From Paenibacillus tritici (lineage in GTDB: Bacteria > Bacillota > Bacilli > Paenibacillales > Paenibacillaceae): a stretch of 64,000 bases of DNA. Numbering within the stretch: position 1 is the stretch's first letter; each line of letters starts with the position of its first letter. The stretch spans positions 124,001 through 188,000 of the forward strand of contig NZ_JABMKX010000004.1 of assembly GCF_013204885.1 (NCBI RefSeq), read 5' to 3'. Under the pieces are notes generated by a model. The model was not told the DNA's origin, did no database searches, and saw nothing but the letters and a program-made list of their open reading frames with translations. The translations under genes and the position numbers were made by a program. Below are positions 33,974 to 40,129 of the stretch, in pieces.

Positions 33974-35464
33974 ATGTTAATAAATAAGTTTATAAAAGCG
34001 CATCGGTTTACTGAGCATCCATTTTCCAAGGTGGCTGCTGAAAAAGAAGATCTTCTTGATATGTATTTTGTTGAACCTCGTTATTTTTCCGAGGCCCTTG
34101 GCGACGCTAATCATCCCAAATCATATGTGGTCTTTGGGCCGCGTGGAGGTGGGAAGAGTGCAGTTCGCTCAATGATAGAAAGATATTGCGATTCAGAATC
34201 AGAGGTTCAAGATATCGGAGGGCGGGTTCTCTCTATAACTTACGATGACTTTACTGCGCTACGATTAGGACAAATCAATACTATTACACTGTCAGATCAT
34301 ATAAATGAAATTCTAAAGCGCGGTGTTTCTAAATTGGCGGTATGCCTTGTTGAACGAGGGATAATCGGTGAACATATGCCTCTAGAGAGCAGAGGATTAC
34401 TTCGGTGGTACATTGACGAGTATATGAGTGACTTATCCAGAATTGAGCTTGATAGTATCATAAAATCGTTAGAGTCCAGAAATGATAAAATGAAAGCCCT
34501 CCTTTCAAACGCTATGGAGATGTATAATGTTCTTATTAGTGTACTTAAACTTGAACGTGTTGAGCCTAAAACACCTACGGATACCCCGAGGCAAAAACGA
34601 GATGCAATTAGTTCTATACATATAATGGAGACATTTACGAAATTGGCTAGTACTTTTGAATATGAGGCGGTTTATGTCTTAGTAGATAAGGTAGACGAAA
34701 CGGATTCTACAGGTGGGAATAGTTACAAAGCGGCTAGACTCGTAAGTCCTATGTTAACCAACATACGATTGTTAGAAATTGATCGTGGAGCATTTAAGTT
34801 TTTTCTATGGGAGAATGTTAAATCTCACTTTGGAGAAGAATTAAGAACTGATCGTATCACAATGAAGCCAACCGAGTGGTCAGATGCGGATCTTCAAAGA
34901 ATGTTTTTACGACGAATTGCTGCTTACAGTCTTAAAAAAGCTAGTGTCGAATCCCTTTTCGAAGCGAGTATCCAAAACAAAATCATTAAATTACTCGTTA
35001 GTCTTTCCTTTAAATCTCCGCGAGACCTTAACCGGATCATGGAATCTATTTTTGCAGAAGCTGCAGTTGACGCGACCCCAGACGATTTGAAGATAAACTG
35101 GTCTTCCATTAAGCAAGGGATTAATCGTTTCAGTACTGATCGAGTCTATGATTTATATACTCAAGAGGTAGTAAATAGAATACTGAGACTCGAAAAAGAA
35201 ATTTTTACGATTTCAGATGTAGCGGCTACTTTTAAAGTGACTGGCGGGAAAGATCTAGGAGAAGATATCCCTGATAAAACGGCTACAAATAAAGCTAGAA
35301 ATATTGTGGAGAAATGGAAAGGTAAAGGCTTAATTTCTCAAGTTGAATCAGGATTTCAAATTGATAAGACAGGTCGCCGTAGACCTGTAAATCAGTATGG
35401 AATTCTAGATCCAAGAGTTATTTATCTAATAGATCCTGTAAAGTATTTAGAGAGCATCGAATAA
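33974..35464 (+). CDS. AT-rich P-loop ATPase (candidate defence/exclusion gene)
   Basis: The 496-residue protein starts behind GAGGTGG. Walker A is GPRGGGKS (residues 55-62). A Walker B-like strand VYVLVDKVDE lies near residue 235, and the C-terminal third looks like winged helices (EIFTISDVAATFKVTG, GLISQVESGF). It resembles the loosely defined Sll1717/KAP-like P-loop ATPases. Codon use and base composition are distinctly AT-rich compared with the phage genes on both sides. It lies after the holin terminator, in the classic site for lysogenic conversion genes, with its own palindromic promoter. I infer a role in exclusion of other phages; no nuclease domain is visible. Confidence 0.75.
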   Translation: MLINKFIKAHRFTEHPFSKVAAEKEDLLDMYFVEPRYFSEALGDANHPKSYVVFGPRGGGKSAVRSMIERYCDSESEVQDIGGRVLSITYDDFTALRLGQINTITLSDHINEILKRGVSKLAVCLVERGIIGEHMPLESRGLLRWYIDEYMSDLSRIELDSIIKSLESRNDKMKALLSNAMEMYNVLISVLKLERVEPKTPTDTPRQKRDAISSIHIMETFTKLASTFEYEAVYVLVDKVDETDSTGGNSYKAARLVSPMLTNIRLLEIDRGAFKFFLWENVKSHFGEELRTDRITMKPTEWSDADLQRMFLRRIAAYSLKKASVESLFEASIQNKIIKLLVSLSFKSPRDLNRIMESIFAEAAVDATPDDLKINWSSIKQGINRFSTDRVYDLYTQEVVNRILRLEKEIFTISDVAATFKVTGGKDLGEDIPDKTATNKARNIVEKWKGKGLISQVESGFQIDKTGRRRPVNQYGILDPRVIYLIDPVKYLESIE

Positions 35465-35474
35465 AATCTATATG

Positions 35475-35690
35475 ATGTCTTACAAAATACTAACTAGCGA
35501 TAAGGATTTCTTTGTAGCCGCCTTGGCTCAATCCACAGTGTCAGTGTGGTACCGGGAAGAACCGGACCCGATTGGTCACATAATGGATTACGGTGGCATC
35601 GTAGAAGGCTATACCCCAGAATCAATTAAGATAGCCGGTACCCGGTTCATCCGGGAGCGATTTGAATTTCGGGCTAAAGTTTCAAAGTAA
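35475..35690 (+). CDS. Small phage protein with SH3-like strand pattern
   Basis: The 71-residue protein starts at ATG 35475 or 35472, about ten bases after the ATPase stop, without a good ribosome site, so it may be coupled to it. Composition returns to phage-like GC. The C-terminal half (GGIVEGYTPESIKIAGTRFI) suggests a small beta barrel like those of YolD/Sm-type proteins. A terminator follows directly. Function unknown. Confidence 0.6.
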   Translation: MSYKILTSDKDFFVAALAQSTVSVWYREEPDPIGHIMDYGGIVEGYTPESIKIAGTRFIRERFEFRAKVSK

Positions 35691-35693
35691 ATC

Positions 35694-35721
35694 AGCCTCT
35701 GCCAATGCAGGGGCTTTTTTC
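35694..35721 (+). terminator. Terminator
   Basis: AGCCTCTGC-CAAT-GCAGGGGCT (one wobble) followed by six T. It separates the ATPase unit from the LexA-box gene. Confidence 0.88.
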
Positions 35722-35732
35722 TTGTGGATAAA

Positions 35733-35746
35733 AGAACATACGTTCG
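35733..35746 (+). promoter_or_regulatory. LexA (SOS) box
   Basis: AGAACATACGTTCG contains a perfect GAAC-N4-GTTC palindrome, the core of the Gram-positive LexA box. A -10-like TATACT follows at 35749-35754 and the next gene starts at 35775, so LexA binding would block this promoter until DNA damage. Confidence 0.85.
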
Positions 35747-35774
35747 CGTATACTGTGTGTATGGAGGCGATAAC

Positions 35775-36179
35775 ATGAGCGTGAATAGTGGTAGTAAAAT
35801 GGTTACACCTGAAGAGAGAGAAATGGTCCGAGATCTGATCCTGTTGCCTTACATTGACACCATGATCAGCAGGAGCCTGAAGGAGATCGAGCTGTCGGGA
35901 AATGTACTCAGAAGGGCGTACGTAACGGCTGGCCGCTATATCCAGAAGCGTATCATTCAAGATGTGTACCAGCTGCGGCAGGAACTGAAGCAGCGGAATA
36001 TAAAAGTGGTCGAAGAGAGTCAGGATGATTTTGTAATTTACAACACAATCTTTTGCCGGGGATACCAGGAGCGTTTCGGGCTGACCCGCGATGTGGTGCG
36101 TACCGAGATCAGCTTGCGGCTCACCAGGTACACCGCCGATCTGGCAGAATCGTTGCGAGAACAATTAAAGCCCCGGTGA
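35775..36179 (+). CDS. SOS-controlled phage protein of unknown function
   Basis: The 134-residue helical, charged protein starts seven bases after GGAGG (35763-35767). No family was recognised; visible features are a helix EEREMVRDLILLPYIDTM and a basic C-terminal region. Direct LexA control at the prophage end suggests that it helps induction (for example an antirepressor) or another damage response. The terminator overlaps its last codons. Confidence 0.7.
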   Translation: MSVNSGSKMVTPEEREMVRDLILLPYIDTMISRSLKEIELSGNVLRRAYVTAGRYIQKRIIQDVYQLRQELKQRNIKVVEESQDDFVIYNTIFCRGYQERFGLTRDVVRTEISLRLTRYTADLAESLREQLKPR

Positions 36180-36195
36180 AAAGTCCCGGGGCTTT
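36167..36195. terminator. Bidirectional terminator
   Basis: AAAGCCCCGG (36167-36176) pairs with CCGGGGCTTT (36186-36195). It lies between the convergent SOS gene and DUF3006 gene and can serve both. Confidence 0.8.
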
Positions 36196-36199
36196 AATG

Positions 36200-36415
36200 C
36201 TATTCCTCAAATAATTCGTCCATCAAATTTTGTATTTCATTCTTTCTCTTCCTGGTATCGGTCTTATCAATCGTTACACCATCGCCTTCAAAAATCAGGG
36301 TGTCTCCTGCTTTAGCTTCTGCAGGGACTTCTGATTTTAAAATATCTTCAGTGGTACCATCAAATTCAACAACGGCATATTCTCCTTCAAACCGATCTAT
36401 AATGCCCTTCCGCAT
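36200..36415 (-). CDS. DUF3006 domain protein
   Basis: The 71-residue protein matches DUF3006: GIIDRFEGEYAVVEFDG, then VPAEAKAGDTLIFEGDGV, ending in an acidic helix. DUF3006 genes commonly pair with secreted ComEC-like metallo-beta-lactamase-fold genes, as here, where it starts directly after the MBL gene's stop codon. Its biochemical role is not known. Confidence 0.85.
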   Translation of the reverse strand: MRKGIIDRFEGEYAVVEFDGTTEDILKSEVPAEAKAGDTLIFEGDGVTIDKTDTRKRKNEIQNLMDELFEE

Positions 36416-37474
36416 TTACTTGGCCCCCTTGGTTGACATAAAGGTGATTTTGGTACCGTCACTTATTGCGGTAATTGTACCCTTTTGGTCGGTTCTCAGT
36501 ACTGTGGCATTAGCAGTTTTCAATCTGGCCAATATGCCGGAATCCGGATGGCCATAATTATTTTTACCCGTGCTTATTATTGCATAGGTAGGTTTGACAG
36601 CATCCAGGAATGCTTTGCTGGTCGAGCTGCTGGAGCCATGATGCCCGACCTTTAACACATCGGCCTTCAGGCTCATTCGATCCGCAAGCATATCATTTTC
36701 AGACTTAAGTTCAGCATCACCGGTAAATAAAAACGACTTACTCTTATAAGAGACCTTCAGTACAGCACTCCAATTATTTAAATCGTCTCCGTAGGAGTTG
36801 ACGGGGGCGAGGAATGAAGCATCTACGCCCTGGAGCGGGATTTTAACCCCTTTGCTGACTGCCTTGATCGTCCGCCCTTCATTTTTGACAGCGGTCAGGA
36901 AATCCTTATATGTCTGGGTTGTATGCGAGACCTTTGGAGCATATACGGATTTTACCTCCAACGCCTTAAGCACATCATCCAAGCCACCGATATGATCCGC
37001 ATCAGGATGAGTGGCAACCATGGCATCGAGCGTCTTAACTCCTAAAGCATTCAAATACTGAACAACCTTTGTTCCTTGATTATTGTTTCCCCCGTCAATC
37101 AGGATGTACTGATTAGAGGGCGTACGGATCAGAGTGGAGTCGCCTTGCCCAACGTCAAAATAGTATACCTGCAGGGTGCCGGCCGCTTGTTTCTTTGGTA
37201 ATAGCAGCGCTGCTGGAGCCGGTGTGGCCGCCGGTTTACTTGTGGGCTTGGTGGTTGCCTTTACAGCGGGTTTTTTAGTAGCTGCCGGCGCCGGCTTTGA
37301 TCCTCCACCATTGTGATAATGGTACTCCCCATTTTCAAGCCCCCATTTAGCACAATTGGTGCGGCAATAATGCCCGCCGTTTGCGTCTGTTCTTCCTGGA
37401 TGTGCTTCAGCGATCACAGGCAGTAAAATTAAAACCAACGAAATGAATACCGACATAAAGAGTCTTTTTTTCAC
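36416..37474 (-). CDS. Secreted ComEC/Rec2-like MBL-fold hydrolase with YHYH-type domain
   Basis: GTG start behind GGGGG. The 352-residue protein has a signal peptide (MKKRLFMSVFISLVLILLPV) and a short domain with HPGRTDANGGHYCR and EYHYHNGG. A Lys/Pro/Ala linker follows, then a metallo-beta-lactamase domain from about residue 98 with FDVGQGDST, THPDADHIGG and KVGHHGSSSS. This is the soluble hydrolase part found at the end of ComEC and in secreted nucleases or phosphodiesterases. It may degrade extracellular DNA or nucleotides. It is probably a lysogenic conversion gene. Confidence 0.88.
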   Translation of the reverse strand: MKKRLFMSVFISLVLILLPVIAEAHPGRTDANGGHYCRTNCAKWGLENGEYHYHNGGGSKPAPAATKKPAVKATTKPTSKPAATPAPAALLLPKKQAAGTLQVYYFDVGQGDSTLIRTPSNQYILIDGGNNNQGTKVVQYLNALGVKTLDAMVATHPDADHIGGLDDVLKALEVKSVYAPKVSHTTQTYKDFLTAVKNEGRTIKAVSKGVKIPLQGVDASFLAPVNSYGDDLNNWSAVLKVSYKSKSFLFTGDAELKSENDMLADRMSLKADVLKVGHHGSSSSTSKAFLDAVKPTYAIISTGKNNYGHPDSGILARLKTANATVLRTDQKGTITAISDGTKITFMSTKGAK

Positions 37475-37590
37475 TTGAATCCCCCTGATATAATGTTAAT
37501 TTACAAAATAAGTCTATCAGATGGAGGTAAATTTTACTATATGATTATAGAAAATACCCCGCTAGCCATACTGACCAGCAGGGGGTACGC

Positions 37591-37818
37591 TTATATCTCA
37601 AACTCTTCCCACCCTGGCGACAGCGGCTTCTCTGGTAATTTCTCCATCGCTCCCGGTTCCAGGATCACCAGCACCGGCTCCGCAATGTCCACCAGCGCTC
37701 CAATCTGCTTTGGGCCGCCCTCAAATGTCCCCACCGCTATGACTTTCCCGGTCTTTCCTTTATGATAGCCCGCCGTGATTTGTACAGGCAGCCCAGGCTT
37801 CAAATCTTCTAACTTCAT
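37591..37818 (-). CDS. Small KOW-like protein
   Basis: The 75-residue protein begins MKLEDLKPGLPVQITAGYHK and continues with GKTGKVIAVG, a KOW-type SH3 barrel pattern seen in small phage proteins. The ATG lies four bases after the stop of the 28-residue membrane peptide gene. It ends a minus-strand cluster that starts near 38,400. No catalytic residues are seen. Confidence 0.7.
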   Translation of the reverse strand: MKLEDLKPGLPVQITAGYHKGKTGKVIAVGTFEGGPKQIGALVDIAEPVLVILEPGAMEKLPEKPLSPGWEEFEI

Positions 37819-37822
37819 AAGC

Positions 37823-37909
37823 TTAGCGCCGCCCCCGTGCCTTGATCAGTGCAACCACAGACAGCACCAGCGCCACCCCGATAACAACCCATGTGATTAT
37901 GTTCAGCAT
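37823..37909 (-). CDS. 28-residue membrane peptide
   Basis: ATG behind AAGGAGG encodes MLNIITWVVIGVALVL followed by more hydrophobic residues and a basic end (ARGRR): one transmembrane helix with positive tail. It lies four bases upstream of the KOW gene and after the 55-residue gene. Same length and coupling as the peptide at 8582-8668. Confidence 0.65.
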   Translation of the reverse strand: MLNIITWVVIGVALVLSVVALIKARGRR

Positions 37910-37924
37910 GTCGATTCCTCCTTA

Positions 37925-38092
37925 TTATTTGAACTCAACAGTAATGTAAGATAAACCCATGTCGTCAATCTTGTTGAGTAAATCATCCCGACCTTTTTCT
38001 GTGCGTACCAGCTCATATTCTTCACCGTTATCCTCTATAAGCATAGCTATCAGTTTGCTTTTGCTTCCATTTTCAAAGACATTGATTTTCAT
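37925..38092 (-). CDS. 55-residue soluble protein
   Basis: ATG behind GGAGGGAG opens a 55-codon frame, mixed alpha/beta in pattern (KINVFENGSKSKLIAML, then DDLLNKIDDMGLSYITVEF). It ends just before the ribosome site of the 28-residue membrane peptide. No family recognised. Confidence 0.65.
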   Translation of the reverse strand: MKINVFENGSKSKLIAMLIEDNGEEYELVRTEKGRDDLLNKIDDMGLSYITVEFK

Positions 38093-38170
38093 TTCTCCCT
38101 CCATTTCTCGTGTACGCCCGTCAGAAGATTATTGATTGGCAAACCAATTGCCATTTTGGTATGATTGGGT

Positions 38171-38200
38171 GGAGAGCAGGGGGCGCAACCCCTACTCTCC
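38171..38200. other. Strong hairpin after 38-residue peptide gene
   Basis: GGAGAG(C)AGGGG and its complement ACCCCTACTCTCC form a 12-bp interrupted stem with a GCGC loop. No T run follows. It corresponds in place to the hairpin at 8735-8757. Confidence 0.65.
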
Positions 38201-38206
38201 GGGAAC

Positions 38207-38323
38207 CTATTTACGTTTGCCTCGCGGGCTGCGTTTTGTGGTTCCTTTCTTTTTGTCCTTGAGCAGCAATGTTGCTGTAATGAGTTGGATGATTGCTGTA
38301 AGGAGCGTTACCCAATCCTTCAT
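38207..38323 (-). CDS. 38-residue membrane peptide (type I toxin-like)
   Basis: ATG eight to nine bases behind AAAGGAGG. The peptide starts MKDWVTLLTAIIQLITATLL, a single hydrophobic helix, and ends in a very basic tail (KDKKKGTTKRSPRGKRK). A near-consensus promoter lies at 38404-38376 and a strong hairpin follows the stop. Size, topology and signals fit a type I toxin or small holin-like peptide. It is divergent from the XRE repressor gene, which may control it. Confidence 0.65.
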   Translation of the reverse strand: MKDWVTLLTAIIQLITATLLLKDKKKGTTKRSPRGKRK

Positions 38324-38375
38324 ATGCCTTGTTCGCCTCCTTTCCGGAAGTGCTAATGTTTTACTTCCTAAATAT

Positions 38376-38442
38376 AATATACACTATACTAAACAATAAG
38401 TCAAACATAATATTTGTCTTTCTAAATATAATGTTCTATAAT
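38376..38442. promoter_or_regulatory. Divergent promoters with repeated CTAAATATAAT motif
   Basis: Minus strand: TTGACT (38404-38399), 17 bases, TATATT (38381-38376), for the 38-residue peptide. Plus strand: TTGTCT (38414-38419), 17 bases, TATAAT (38437-38442), for the XRE repressor. The 11-mer CTAAATATAAT occurs at 38368-38378 and 38422-38432, one copy in each promoter, and is a good operator candidate. Confidence 0.75.
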
Positions 38443-38472
38443 GTGGACAAACAGATAGAAAGGAATATGCAT

Positions 38473-38688
38473 ATGGGTTTCTCTTTTAAGCCATTATGGC
38501 GACTGCTTGTTGATAGAGACATGTCCAAAACAGAGTATCGTGAAGCCCTCGGCCTATCCTCCGCCACCTTGGCTAAGATGGGAAAAGGTGAGTACGTATC
38601 TATGGAAGTGCTGGACAAAACGTGCAAATATTTTGGAGTGCCTTTACATGATGTTGTAGAGCATATAGCAGAGCCGCCACAGGAGTGA
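38473..38688 (+). CDS. XRE (Cro/CI)-family regulator
   Basis: The 71-residue protein starts at ATG 38473, eight bases after AGAAAGGA; the ATG at 38467 is too close to it. An HTH_3-type fold is visible: LWRLLVDRDMSKTEYREALG, SSATLAKMGKGEYVSME, and LDKTCKYFGVPLHDVV. This is the YozG-like short XRE type. It most likely represses the divergent peptide promoter and its own. It is the last gene before the attachment site. Confidence 0.85.
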   Translation: MGFSFKPLWRLLVDRDMSKTEYREALGLSSATLAKMGKGEYVSMEVLDKTCKYFGVPLHDVVEHIAEPPQE

Positions 38689-38706
38689 TCCCGGGCGGCT
38701 CTTTCA
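38671..38706 (+). terminator. Terminator of XRE gene
   Basis: GAGCCGCC (38671-38678) pairs with GGCGGCTC (38694-38701), followed by TTTC. The stem spans the stop codon. Confidence 0.75.
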
Positions 38707-38838
38707 ATGGGGCAGAAATGGGGCAAAACATTTTGAGGTATCTGTATTTATCTGATATGAATAGATGTATCCATTTGAGCAAATACCGTGTTTTCTCTCA
38801 TTATGTCTGGTTCTGATTTTAACTGATGCGGCCCCGCT

Positions 38839-38887
38839 TCAGCCTTCCAAGCTGATAGCGTGGGTTCGATTCCCATCACCCGCTCCA
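38839..38887 (+). other. Prophage attachment site: 3' half of tRNA-Gly(TCC)
   Basis: Anticodon arm TCAGC-CTTCCAA-GCTGA (38839-38855), T arm GTGGG-TTCGATT-CCCAT (38860-38876), acceptor strand CACCCGC (38877-38883), discriminator T and encoded CCA (38885-38887) are all present. The matching 5' half (GCGGGTG and D arm) is absent upstream, so this is not a functional tRNA gene. It is the copy left at the far end of a prophage integrated in a tRNA-Gly gene. The intact tRNA and integrase should lie beyond the left edge. Confidence 0.9.
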
Positions 38888-38898
38888 TATTTTAAGCC

Positions 38899-38927
38899 AA
38901 AACCTTTGTATATCAAGGGTTTTTTTG
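38899..38927 (+). terminator. tRNA-locus terminator
   Basis: AAAACCTTTG (38899-38908) pairs with CAAGGGTTTT (one wobble), followed by a T run. It would have been the terminator of the tRNA-Gly transcript before integration. Confidence 0.8.
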
Positions 38928-39054
38928 TTGTTTTGGAGTGGTTGGATTAGAAGGTGGATGAAGCTGATGGGTAAGGATAGGGTGCAGGGAAGAAGACGTA
39001 GTGGCTGGGCGTGAAGGAGAATACATACTTAACATAGTAACAGAACGTAAGTGA

Positions 39055-39165
39055 GTGCATAGTAGCAGTACATAGTGAGTACATAGTGATAGAACAGTGC
39101 ATAGGGACAGAACATATACATGAGAGTGCATAGGGAGAGAACAGTGCATAGGGAGAGAACAAAAA
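39055..39165. repeat. Short degenerate repeats
   Basis: Variants of CAGTGCATAGGGAGAGAA (about 18 bp) and shorter AGTACATAGTG units follow each other. No ribosome site or coherent ORF. With the arrays below, the gene-free stretch 38,928-40,046 consists mostly of repeats. Confidence 0.7.
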
Positions 39166-39339
39166 GAATGGAAAGTAGGAGAGTACGTTATGGATTCATG
39201 CACGTACTCAGACATGGCATCTGCCCAAGAAACTCAACCGTAGCTTATCGAAATATAGGAGTCTCACTAGCCCACGAAAGTAGGGTGCAGCTTCATTCAA
39301 AGGGAAAAGTCTCTCTGATTCGGCCTGAATTGGGCGATA

Positions 39340-39655
39340 GTTGGAAATCAGAGGGATAAATCCCACTGATACAGCCGAAAGTCGGCTATTCGGAAAAATC
39401 AAAGGGATAAATCCCACTGATGCAACTGAAAATCAGCTATACGGGAAAATCAAAGGGATAAATCCCACTGATACAGCCGAAAGTCGGCTATTCGGAAAAA
39501 TCAGAGGGATAAATCCCTCTGATGCAGCTGAAAGTCGGCTACACGGGAAAATCAAAGGGATAAATCCCACTGATTCAGTTGAAAGTCAGCTAAACGGGGA
39601 AATGAAAGGGATAAATCCTACTGATTCCGCCAGCTGTTGGAGATACGGAAATTAG
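39340..39655. repeat. 51-bp tandem repeat array A (six units)
   Basis: GGGAT starts at 39353, 39404, 39455, 39506, 39557 and 39608, always 51 bp apart. Each unit has hairpin 1 (GGGAT-AA-ATCCC, extended outward by ATCAG/CTGAT in good copies) and hairpin 2 (AGCCGA-AAG-TCGGCT or variants). Because 51 is a multiple of three, the array also reads as a 17-residue peptide repeat, but no ribosome site precedes it. Confidence 0.85.
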
Positions 39656-39742
39656 GTGGGCTGGATTGGAAAGGTGAGGAGTAGCTCAAAGGCTGTATAA
39701 GCTCCAGCATATCCAACTCAGCCGAAAGTCGGCGGCAAGAGG

Positions 39743-40035
39743 AAATGAGGAGCAGAAGTGCACCTGAATCGGCTGAAAGTCGGGGGCAAGCGGAAATGAG
39801 GAGCACAAGTGCACCTGAATCGGCTGAAAGTCGGGGGCAAGCAGAACTGAGGAGCATTAGTGCACCTGAATCGGCTGAAAGTCAGCGGTAAGCGGAAATG
39901 AGGAGCACAAGTGCACCTGAATCGGCTGCAGTCGGCGGTAAGCAGAAATGAGGAGCATTAGTGCACCTAAATTGGCCAAAAGTCGGCGGCAAGCAGAATT
40001 GAGGAGCATTAGTGCACCTGAATTAGCCGGACGGA
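39743..40035. repeat. 51-bp tandem repeat array B (six units)
   Basis: GAGGAGC starts at 39747, 39798, 39849, 39900, 39950 and 40001 (51 bp, once 50). Units align with array A, but hairpin 1 is AGG-A-GCAC-AA-GTGC-A-CCT, with the same A-A mismatch and loop position. Hairpin 2 is CGGCT-GAA-AGTCG. It ends shortly before the dipeptidase terminator. Confidence 0.85.
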
Positions 40036-40046
40036 ATTTTAGAGTT

Positions 40047-40086
40047 AAAAAAGGCAGGCCCCCGATTCTCCGGGGGCCTGCCTTTG
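40047..40086 (-). terminator. Terminator of dipeptidase gene
   Basis: A 13-bp perfect stem (40052-40064 / 40071-40083; AGGCAGGCCCCCG) is followed on the minus strand by TTTTTTAA. Confidence 0.9.
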
Positions 40087-40129
40087 CTGATAAATGTGTC
40101 CTGATAACAGGTAAAGCCTGCCCTGGACG

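Noticed and set aside
38839..38887. A functional tRNA-Gly gene
   Set aside because: The acceptor 5' strand and D arm are missing upstream, so only the att copy of the 3' half is present.
39120..40035. Long ORFs on both strands across the 51-bp arrays, with 17-residue repeats
   Set aside because: A period divisible by three keeps several frames open at once; there is no ribosome site, and substitutions preserve DNA hairpins rather than one reading frame.
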